Translations under genes and position numbers: made by a program
In this document: positions 52,068-58,210 of the stretch, piece after piece
Layout: each line of letters begins with the position of its first letter
Numbering within the stretch: position 1 is the stretch's first letter
DNA from: Sphingobacterium phlebotomi
GTDB lineage: Bacteria > Bacteroidota > Bacteroidia > Sphingobacteriales > Sphingobacteriaceae
NCBI RefSeq assembly: GCF_008180195.1
Contig: NZ_VTAV01000006.1
Coordinates: 62,001-126,000 of the forward strand
Direction of reading: 5' to 3'
DNA length: 64,000 bases
Notes under the pieces: model-generated
Database searches by the model: none
Told to the model about the DNA's origin: nothing
The model's input: only the letters and a program-made list of their open reading frames with translations

Positions 52068-52784
52068 TCTCTCGACAATACAAAGCTCCTATATACGTTT
52101 TTGTATGTGATATCTCCAGCAGACGATGCGGCTATACATCGGCAACGATTCACAGGTGATTCGCACATGCTTAAATAATGAGAGCAGGTGAGTCCATGTT
52201 CTCTCCATCTTTAATCCATGTTGAGTCCACGCACAACATGTAACAAGGTGGATAGATTTCCCCAGCATGATCCGTACACCTTCTATTGTAGGCGAAGCAC
52301 TAGTGACACATGGATAAGGCAATATACCCGTATTATCGAATAGCCCTGCCGAGATGCTTCAAAATTAATTTGGGATACTATTATTATCCGCATCAAAATC
52401 TTTATTGAGCATAGCAAATAACACCCAAATAGATATTTGCGCAAACAAAATATATAAAAATATTAATGTATTATTTGTTTAAAAATAAAAACTGTTGTAT
52501 ATTTGACCATGAACCAACTAACTTTATTGTATGACAGCTAAGTTTAGTTACAGAAATATTATCAAGTCTCCGGATTAATAACAACAGCCGGTTTCAGCAT
52601 TTTATCCTATATGCTTGCAAAGCGCATATAAGTAGTAGAAAACCAATTAGAAACATATAGGATTCCATAACATATTTATTTCGATTCCCTTGCTGCATAA
52701 AGTGGCGTAGTACCGGTTTGCTTCTTTACGCAAAAGCTTGGTCTGGAATCACTTTGTTCTTTGACGTATTGGTGTTTTATAAAC
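52068..52784. other. Gene-free AT-rich spacer
   Basis: After the permease stop, no reading frame here has recognisable protein character on either strand. A short minus-strand frame at 52089-52322 resembles no family I know and lacks a convincing start. It marks the left edge of the island that ends at 58.05 kb. Confidence 0.6.
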
Positions 52785-53092
52785 CATTACATTTATCTAT
52801 TAAACCAAAAAGATCTTTTTGTGGGTGGAATAGAGATTTTGTTAGGGCATTTTGTTTCTATTTCTGGCATATAATGCTGTTTATATGGCATTACGTTTAT
52901 TTGTTGAACCAAAAGAATATGTTTGTAGGCGGAATAGAAGTTTTGTTAGCCCATTGCGTTTTTGTTTGTGGCATAAGGTTCACTTTACATGCCATCACAT
53001 TCATTTGTTAAAGCAAAAGAACATTTTTGTGGACAATAAAGAAGTTTTGTTAGTGAAAAAAGTAATTTTTGTGGTGAAAAAAGTAAATTTGC
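52785..53092 (+). repeat. Three tandem copies of a ~104-bp repeat
   Basis: Units begin at 52785, 52889 and 52993 (CATTAC or CATCAC, then TTTATTTGTT-like, then AACCAAAAGAA-like, then a GGAATAGAAGTTTTGTTAG-like block). Spacing is exactly 104 bp twice. Copies have diverged, and a weaker partial unit may precede the first. Because 104 is not a multiple of 3, the overlapping reading frames are unlikely to be genes. The function is unknown. Confidence 0.75.
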
Positions 53093-53156
53093 CGAACTTT
53101 TAAAATCTGCGTTTCTGCGCTCTAAAGCCACAAAATCACTCTTTTTGGTTGATGAA

Positions 53157-53216
53157 GGGGTCAAATTGCGACAAAAATATTGGCAAAAGCGCAAAAAAAT
53201 GGCGCGATTTGACCCC
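53157..53216. repeat. 14-bp inverted repeat flanking a 32-bp loop
   Basis: GGGGTCAAATTGCG (53157-53170) pairs with CGCGATTTGACCCC (53203-53216), with one G-T pair. It could be a large terminator, a relic of a mobile element end or a protein site. It lies just upstream of the guide-RNA region. Confidence 0.6.
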
Positions 53217-53328
53217 CTGTTTGCTAATGCTGTATATTATATTTGCAGTTGTGCAATATTATACCGTTACATTTTTTTGTGCTCAGAGAGCACGCTGGTA
53301 GTACGCGAAAGCAAGACATAATATCAAA

Positions 53329-53533
53329 ATGAGGCTCCTTGTGGCGCCGTAGGGTGAGGGCGAAATGCCACTCACTAAATACCTTTTTACGATCAAGTGA
53401 CCTACAGTGAGTATCCGATAAGATTGGCATTTTTATTCTAGCGTTACAAATACCATCGTTCTCCACGATGGTTTCTTTAGACTCGCTGTGATATTATTTT
53501 GAAAGGTATACACAACAATATCCAAAATTAAAA
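53329..53533 (+). ncRNA. Natural single-guide RNA-like element, copy 1
   Basis: This 188-nt scaffold (53329-53516) is followed by a 17-nt guide (AATATCCAAAATTAAAA). Predicted plus-strand folds in order: GGCTCC/GGCGCC hairpin; GTGAG-GGC/GCC-A-CTCAC hairpin (53354-53361 with 53367-53375); ATACCTTT (53379-53386) pairing with AAAGGTAT of the repeat (53502-53509); TACAGTGAGT (53403-53412) pairing with ACTCGCTGTG (53481-53490, two G-U); hairpin ACCATCGT/ACGATGGT (53452-53472). Two separate repeat:anti-repeat duplexes are a known feature of Cas12f guide RNAs. The scaffold ends in the CRISPR-like repeat ending GGTATACACAAC. A second copy lies at 54337. The next degenerate repeat starts at 53534. Confidence 0.7.
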
Positions 53534-53595
53534 GGTGTTACCGATCACAATCTGAAAGGTATATCAGTGTTTTTTCCAGAATCATTTAGATTTTG

Positions 53596-53603
53596 TATTT
53601 TTG
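53596..53603 (+). promoter_or_regulatory. Candidate promoter of the toxin-antitoxin pair
   Basis: TATTTTTG fits TAnnTTTG, 15 bp before the antitoxin ATG at 53619. No -33 element at the ideal spacing. A TTG start at 53601 would overlap this box, which is why 53619 is preferred. Confidence 0.4.
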
Positions 53604-53618
53604 TTAAAACACAAAAAA

Positions 53619-53828
53619 ATGAGCACTGTAAATTCGGCACTAGAGGAAATTATGCAACTTGATTATACTTCAAGGGAAATGATTTTAGAAATTCTGAAAA
53701 AGCGTCAGATTGAGGCTCGACGAGAAGATATAGCAAAAAATGCTCGAAAATCCATTAGAGATTATCAGCGTGGAAAAACACCCGCTAAATCACTATCTGA
53801 AACGCTCGATCATCTGGAAAATCTCTAA
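53619..53828 (+). CDS. Putative type II antitoxin
   Basis: This small helical, charged protein of 69 residues (MSTVNSALEEIMQLDYTSRE, then a basic EARREDIAKNARKSIRDY stretch) ends 15 bp before a RelE-like toxin gene. I do not recognise the family from sequence alone; order, size and spacing are those of a type II antitoxin. I chose the ATG at 53619 over an in-frame TTG at 53601. The gene begins within 50 bp of a degenerate CRISPR-like repeat. Confidence 0.75.
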   Translation: MSTVNSALEEIMQLDYTSREMILEILKKRQIEARREDIAKNARKSIRDYQRGKTPAKSLSETLDHLENL

Positions 53829-53843
53829 ATCGAAAATCTTCCC

Positions 53844-54134
53844 ATGCCTTACCAATTAGTAACTTCGAAACAGTTTGAGAGAGCTTTCAAAAAGTTTGCC
53901 GGTAAAAATCAAAGGCTAAAAGATAATATCTTCAAAGCTCTACAAAAATTAGCCGATGATCCTTATGATAGCAGCTTAAGAACGCACAAACTAAGCGGTA
54001 AGCTAGCTGCTTATTCGGCATGTTACTGTGGCTACGACTGTCGTATTATTTTTGTTTTGGAGCAATCTAAAACAAAATCCGATTCACAAGACATTCTTCT
54101 TTTAGACATCGGGACACATGATGATGTCTATTAA
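53844..54134 (+). CDS. RelE/YafQ-like mRNA interferase toxin
   Basis: This 96-residue protein of the RelE/ParE fold has VTSKQFERAFKKFAGKNQRL, then LADDPYDSSLRTHKLSGKL, YDCRIIFVLEQSK and the C-terminal LLDIGTHDDVY. The DPY...HKLSGKL and IGTHDDVY segments are typical of YafQ/RelE relatives that cleave ribosome-bound mRNA. It forms a two-gene unit with the preceding antitoxin. It lies between the two guide-RNA-like elements, and its stop codon runs into a degenerate CRISPR-like repeat. Confidence 0.85.
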   Translation: MPYQLVTSKQFERAFKKFAGKNQRLKDNIFKALQKLADDPYDSSLRTHKLSGKLAAYSACYCGYDCRIIFVLEQSKTKSDSQDILLLDIGTHDDVY

Positions 54135-54226
54135 TCTCATTTTTTAAAGGTCTGCGCAACAGATCCTCTGGTAATGCATGAAAGACGTATGTTACTACAG
54201 ATCAAACTTTTAAAGGAACACATAAC
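54125..54226 (+). CRISPR. Degenerate CRISPR repeats after the toxin gene
   Basis: Two decayed copies of the 36-nt repeat end at 54160 (TTTTTTAAAGGTCTGCGCAAC-like, 54125-54160) and 54226 (GTTACTACAGATCAAAC through CACATAAC, 54191-54226). The ends are exactly 66 bp apart, which is one 36-nt repeat plus one 30-nt spacer, the same period as the better array at 54.5-54.8 kb. Confidence 0.55.
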
Positions 54227-54336
54227 TCAAACCTCCGGGATAATTAAAAAAATTCACAGGCTAAAGGCCAGAAGCTAGCATTGTCAATAACATATCATCA
54301 CAACAAATTAGGTTATCCGATAATTACATTAAACAA

Positions 54337-54540
54337 ATGAGGCTCCTTGTGGCGCCGTAGGGTGAGGGCAATTCGCCACTCACTAAATACCTTTTTACGA
54401 TCAAGTGACCTACAGTGAGTTTCCAATTAAATTGGTCAGTATTTTAGATTCGCAAATACCATCGCTCACCGCGACGGTTCTTTTAAACTCACTGTAAGGA
54501 GATTTTGAAAGGTATGCACAACATCGGTTACGTATTCTGA
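54337..54540 (+). ncRNA. Natural single-guide RNA-like element, copy 2
   Basis: This 186-nt scaffold (54337-54522) is followed by the 18-nt guide ATCGGTTACGTATTCTGA. It has the same fold as copy 1. ATACCTTT (54387-54394) pairs with AAAGGTAT (54508-54515). TACAGTGAGTTT (54411-54422) pairs perfectly over 12 bp with AAACTCACTGTA (54485-54496). Hairpin ACCATCGC/GCGACGGT (54458-54478) has one mismatch and one T-A to C-G compensatory change against copy 1. Its terminal repeat is also the first unit of the array that follows. It lies on the same strand as, and about 380 bp upstream of, the sigma-like and Cas12f-like genes. Confidence 0.72.
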
Positions 54541-54771
54541 GGTGTTAACGACCACATTTTAAAAGGTATACACAACTAGTCTTCTAATCTATTCTGTGCT
54601 TCTAAGGGTATTTCAGACCACAATATGAAAGGTATACACAACTTGGTGCTCACGTGATATAGCGTGTATAAGTATCACTAAACACATTTTGAAAGGTATG
54701 CACAACATAATCAGTATCCATAGTGAGCGTTGATACGTTGTTACAGATCACATTTTGAAAACATATACAAG
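54487..54771 (+). CRISPR. Degenerate CRISPR array, five repeats
   Basis: 36-nt repeats end at 54522, 54576, 54642, 54706 and 54771, consensus around GATCACATTTTGAAAGG and TATACACAAC. Spacers are 18, 30, 28 and 29 nt. The 3' end (TGAAAGGTATGCACAAC) resembles Cas12f repeats, which end TGAAGGAATGCAAC; with that orientation the crRNA reads on the plus strand, repeat before spacer. The last repeat has lost its end (TATACAAG), and its 5' start CGTTGTTACAGATC is the best-preserved. No adaptation genes (cas1, cas2) are in the window. Repeats differ at several positions, so the array is old and not growing. Confidence 0.72.
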
Positions 54772-54920
54772 CTTTAAAATAATCTCGGATACGAAAAAAC
54801 ACCAATACGCATCGAACAGCTAAAAACAGCCTACGCAGTCCCGCCTGAAAACGACTAGTAAATGACCACCGGGACTGCGGAAAGCTGTTATACGATAGAT
54901 TACTAATCAACAACACAACG

Positions 54921-55736
54921 ATGCATAAACCAAACAGATTAAACACCTCAGCTAGATATTTGACCATGTTACAAAACGGCCAAGAGAAAGGGCTGGATTT
55001 CTTTTACAAAAAGTACTACGGCTATCTCGCTTTCCGCACCGAAAAAGCTACACAAGATGCGTGTGCCGCAGAAAGTATCGCCCAGGAGGCGTTCCTTCGA
55101 CTATGGCTGTTTCGAGAAAACCTGCAATCCGAAGAAGAACTCTTCCAGTTTCTGAAAACACAGGTGAAAGCCGCCATCAACGGCTTCTATAGCAAAACCA
55201 GAAATCGATTCCACCGCAGCCTCCTACGGCTTGACGGTATCGAGGATTATCAAGAATTCTTATTAGGCTACGAGCTAGAGGACGAAGAGGACGAGCAAGA
55301 TCTTGTCTACCTCGAACAGTTGGAAGAAGAAAAAAAGGCGAAATTAAAACAGCTCGAAAAGCTGCTACCTCACCTGCGAAAAGAGCAACAGCTCTTTCTG
55401 CAACTCTGCCTGAAATACAGCTTCAATTATGAACGCATAGCCTATTACCTCGGTGGCATATCCGATTATGAGGTGAGCCTCCAGGTCGAGAAAACTATCG
55501 AAACGCTACGCCAAATTTTTCAAAGTGCTGAAAAAATGGAAAAGCTCAACCGTTCTTCCAAATATGTAATACAGGGAGAGATCAACGAACAGCAAGAAGA
55601 AATATTCCGCATGCGATACGATCTACAATTTTCCTTCGACCAAATAGCAGACGCTTTGAATTTAAATCCCGCGATCGTAAAAAAGCTCTTTATAGAAGCA
55701 CACGCAAAAATAAAGCAAACCAAAAAGACAGCATAA
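54921..55736 (+). CDS. Sigma-70-like protein paired with the Cas12f-like protein
   Basis: This 271-residue protein has a region 2-like part at residues about 24-100 (LDFFYKKYYGYLAFRTEKAT, then AESIAQEAFLRLWLF). A very acidic linker follows (ELEDEEDEQDLVYLEQLEEE), then two helical C-terminal segments that each read like region 4: about 137-200 (LEKLLPHLRKEQQLFLQLCL, NYERIAYYLGGIS) and about 211-268 (NEQQEEIFRMRYDLQFSFDQ, IADALNLNPAIVKKLFIEAH). Ordinary ECF factors have one region 4 and are under 200 residues. No anti-sigma gene is adjacent. The gene ends 12 bp before the Cas12f-like gene, so the two are co-transcribed. The likely role is to bring RNA polymerase to sites chosen by the RNA-guided partner; this is inference from context. 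Confidence 0.8.
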   Translation: MHKPNRLNTSARYLTMLQNGQEKGLDFFYKKYYGYLAFRTEKATQDACAAESIAQEAFLRLWLFRENLQSEEELFQFLKTQVKAAINGFYSKTRNRFHRSLLRLDGIEDYQEFLLGYELEDEEDEQDLVYLEQLEEEKKAKLKQLEKLLPHLRKEQQLFLQLCLKYSFNYERIAYYLGGISDYEVSLQVEKTIETLRQIFQSAEKMEKLNRSSKYVIQGEINEQQEEIFRMRYDLQFSFDQIADALNLNPAIVKKLFIEAHAKIKQTKKTA

Positions 55737-55748
55737 AAACACACTAGC

Positions 55749-56843
55749 ATGGCTACAGATACCATCATTTTAACACGCAAAGTACAGGTCTTTGTCGATT
55801 GCGACGATAAAGAGAAGCGTGCTGCCTATTTTAAGAAATTGTTTACTTGGCAGGATCTCGTCTATCGAGGTTCCAACTTAGTGTTAACCCACCAGTACAT
55901 ACAGGAAAACATCAAAGATTTCATTTATCTAAAGGAAGATATCAAAGTCAAATTGGCAGGTAACGCTAAAGATCCGGAGGGAATATTGAATACCTCTCGT
56001 ATGAATACAACATACAAGGTACTGTCTCGATATTTTAAAGGCGAGATACCTTCTGACATCCTTTCCAACATCAATATGTCGCTTAACAAAACATTTAACA
56101 GTGATCGTTCGGCATACTGGAAAGGAGAAAAATCGCTTCGCAATTTCAAAAAAACGATGCCTATCCCCTTCTCCGGCAAACAGATCAAATTGAGTAACGA
56201 CGAAAAAGGCAGAGATTTCAAGTTCAACCTTTTCAAAATCCCCTTCCGAACCTATTTAGGCAAGGATCGTTCCGATAAACGCGTATTATTGCAACGTGCA
56301 CTTGTTGGTCAAATAAAGATCTGTGCCAGTTCTTTACAAATGGTGAAAGGCAAATTATTTTTGTTAATGGCACTTGAGCTCCCCAAGAAAGACCATGATC
56401 TTAAGGAACATGTTATTGCGGAAGCATCCCTCTCGGTGGAATATCCTATTACGATTCAAATCAACAAAGAGCAATTTCAAATCGGAAATAAAGAAGAATT
56501 CCTCTACCGGCGAATGGCCATCCAGGCAGCGCGTCACCGTATTCAAAAGGCTGCTGCCTTCAACAAAGGAGGAAAAGGACGAAAGAAAAAACTGAAAAGC
56601 CTCGAACATTTCGACAAAAAAGAAAAAAGCTACGTGGATAACCGGTTGCACCTCTATAGCCGGCGTCTAATCGACATATGCGTAAAATCACAGGCGGGAA
56701 CGTTACTTTTAGTCAACCAAACCAACAAAGAAGAAGTCGCCAAGGACGATGAATTCCTGCTTCGCAACTGGAGCTATTATGGTTTGGTGGAAAAAATAAA
56801 GTATAAAGCTGAAATGGCAGGAATCAATCTTATTATCGAGTAA
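55749..56843 (+). CDS. Nuclease-dead Cas12f/TnpB-like RNA-guided DNA-binding protein
   Basis: This 364-residue protein has the C-terminal half of a compact Cas12f/TnpB protein. A wedge/REC-like N-terminal half runs to about residue 215. The RuvC-I position is LSVEYPITIQIN (228-239), where the usual G-x-D has become V-E. A basic bridge-helix region (about 275-295, GKGRKKKLKSLEHF) precedes NRLHLYSRRLIDIC. RuvC-II is LLLVNQTN (319-326), with Asn where the catalytic Glu sits. NWSYYGLVEKIKYKAEMAGI (340-359) is the classic pre-RuvC-III block, after which the protein stops, losing the zinc ribbon and the third catalytic Asp. It should therefore bind but not cut DNA. The guide-like RNAs lie just upstream on the same strand. 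A TnpB-derived repressor (TldR-like) is the main alternative; the CRISPR-type repeats favour Cas12f. Confidence 0.82.
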   Translation: MATDTIILTRKVQVFVDCDDKEKRAAYFKKLFTWQDLVYRGSNLVLTHQYIQENIKDFIYLKEDIKVKLAGNAKDPEGILNTSRMNTTYKVLSRYFKGEIPSDILSNINMSLNKTFNSDRSAYWKGEKSLRNFKKTMPIPFSGKQIKLSNDEKGRDFKFNLFKIPFRTYLGKDRSDKRVLLQRALVGQIKICASSLQMVKGKLFLLMALELPKKDHDLKEHVIAEASLSVEYPITIQINKEQFQIGNKEEFLYRRMAIQAARHRIQKAAAFNKGGKGRKKKLKSLEHFDKKEKSYVDNRLHLYSRRLIDICVKSQAGTLLLVNQTNKEEVAKDDEFLLRNWSYYGLVEKIKYKAEMAGINLIIE

Positions 56844-56882
56844 TTCTTTAAGTTTGTACAACACGATAAGTAAAAGTATACT

Positions 56883-58046
56883 ATGGAATATAACTTTGAC
56901 GAATTAATTGATCGAACGAATACGGGAAGTGTGAAATGGTCCAAACCGGATGTACTTCCAATGTGGGTAGCAGACATGGACTTTAAAACGGTCCCCGAAG
57001 TGACGGAAGCCTTAACAAGACGTGCATCACACGGTATATTTGGATATTGCGAAACACCTCCTTCTTTTTATGATGCTATTACGAATTGGTGGAAGAAAAG
57101 ACACGCCCTACAGGTGGAAAACGACTGGATCATTGCAACCCCCGGCGTCATGCCTGCACTCGCTGCGGCAGTGGAAGCGTTAACATCCAAAGGTGACAAG
57201 ATCATTGTACAACCCCCGGTATACAATCACTTCTTTCTCACCGTTAAACAAAGTCACTGTGAACTCGTGGAGAATAATCTGCTATATGACAACGGAAATT
57301 ATCAAATTGATTTTGAAGACCTGGAACAAAAAGCTGCCGATCCTGCTGTAAAGTTACTTCTATTTAGTAATCCACATAATCCTGCCGGTCGGGTATGGAC
57401 GAAGGAGGAGTTACAACAAATCGGCGAAATATGCATTCGTCATGGGGTTGTTGTCCTATCCGATGAAATCCATTCGGATTTGGTGTACGACGATTTTACA
57501 CATGTCCCTTTTACTTCACTAGGAGAAGCTTATGCAAGAAACTCCATCACCTTTTCTTCTCCTTCCAAAACATTTAACTTAGCTGGTTTACAGGTCGCGT
57601 ATTTTTTCACTGAAAACGAGGCCTTCCGTAAGCGTGTAAAGGAGATATTGACAAAATGGGAAATGACCATGTTAAACATTTTTGCTATCGACAGCCTTAT
57701 CGTGTCGTATGAAAAAGGTGAGCATTGGCTAGAAAGTTTAAAAAGATACCTCCACGAAAATTATTGCTATTTAACAGATTTCTGTCACGTCCATCTTCCC
57801 GAACTCAAGGTTATTCCGCTACAGTCCACCTATTTAGTTTGGCTCGATTGTACGGCGTTAGGCTTGCCGTCATCTACCATTACAGACAGGCTGCTTGAAC
57901 ATGAACATTTATGGTTAAATCCAGGGATAAAATTTGGTCAGGCTGGAGATCAATTTCTTCGCATGAACATCGCATGCCCCAGGGAACTACTGAAAGAAGG
58001 CTTGAAACGCCTAGAAAAAGAATACAAGCGGATATGGAATAAGTGA
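56883..58046 (+). CDS. PatB/MalY-family PLP-dependent C-S lyase/aminotransferase
   Basis: This 387-residue fold-type I PLP enzyme starts MEYNFDELIDRTNTGSVKWS, with LPMWVADMDF and FGYCETPPSFY as in PatB/MalY. The PLP-binding residues are Asp194 in SDEIHSDLVY and Lys229 in SPSKTFNLAGLQ; Asn and Arg contacts lie in NPHNPAGRVW and FLRMNIACPR. Family members cleave cystathionine or cysteine S-conjugates or act as aminotransferases. It begins 39 bp after the Cas12f-like gene and may be co-transcribed with it, but a functional tie is not evident. Confidence 0.93.
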   Translation: MEYNFDELIDRTNTGSVKWSKPDVLPMWVADMDFKTVPEVTEALTRRASHGIFGYCETPPSFYDAITNWWKKRHALQVENDWIIATPGVMPALAAAVEALTSKGDKIIVQPPVYNHFFLTVKQSHCELVENNLLYDNGNYQIDFEDLEQKAADPAVKLLLFSNPHNPAGRVWTKEELQQIGEICIRHGVVVLSDEIHSDLVYDDFTHVPFTSLGEAYARNSITFSSPSKTFNLAGLQVAYFFTENEAFRKRVKEILTKWEMTMLNIFAIDSLIVSYEKGEHWLESLKRYLHENYCYLTDFCHVHLPELKVIPLQSTYLVWLDCTALGLPSSTITDRLLEHEHLWLNPGIKFGQAGDQFLRMNIACPRELLKEGLKRLEKEYKRIWNK

Positions 58047-58075
58047 TCCCTAACACTGCTTCATCTTTTTGAATT

Positions 58076-58112
58076 TGTTCGCCATTGAACAACAACTGTT
58101 CGATATCGGACA
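58076..58112 (+). promoter_or_regulatory. Double-palindrome activator site upstream of permease 7
   Basis: TGTTCGCCATTGAACA and TGTTCGATATCGGACA are separated by 5 bp. The second is a nearly perfect palindrome. The site ends 55 bp before the -24 GG. Confidence 0.78.
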
Positions 58113-58165
58113 GCTCCATATTGCAAACAACACATAAAACACTACAAATCAATATTTTAATTTTA

Positions 58166-58180
58166 TGGCGCAGCAATTGT
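58166..58180 (+). promoter_or_regulatory. Sigma-54 promoter of permease 7
   Basis: TGGCGCAGCAATTGT has GG and GT separated by exactly 10 bp. The predicted transcript start is near 58192, 19 bp before the ATG. Confidence 0.68.
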
Positions 58181-58210
58181 CTGGATTAAAAATAGACATG
58201 GAGAATCAAG

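Noticed and set aside
52718-53103. Two plus-strand open frames over the 104-bp repeats
   Set aside because: The repeat period is not a multiple of three, no start or ribosome site is convincing and the peptides resemble nothing.
53329-54522. Reading the guide-RNA elements as minus-strand tracrRNAs
   Set aside because: Some hairpins fit either strand, but the long repeat:anti-repeat stem in copy 1 needs U-G pairs that exist only in plus-strand RNA, and the repeat end resembles Cas12f repeats on the plus strand.
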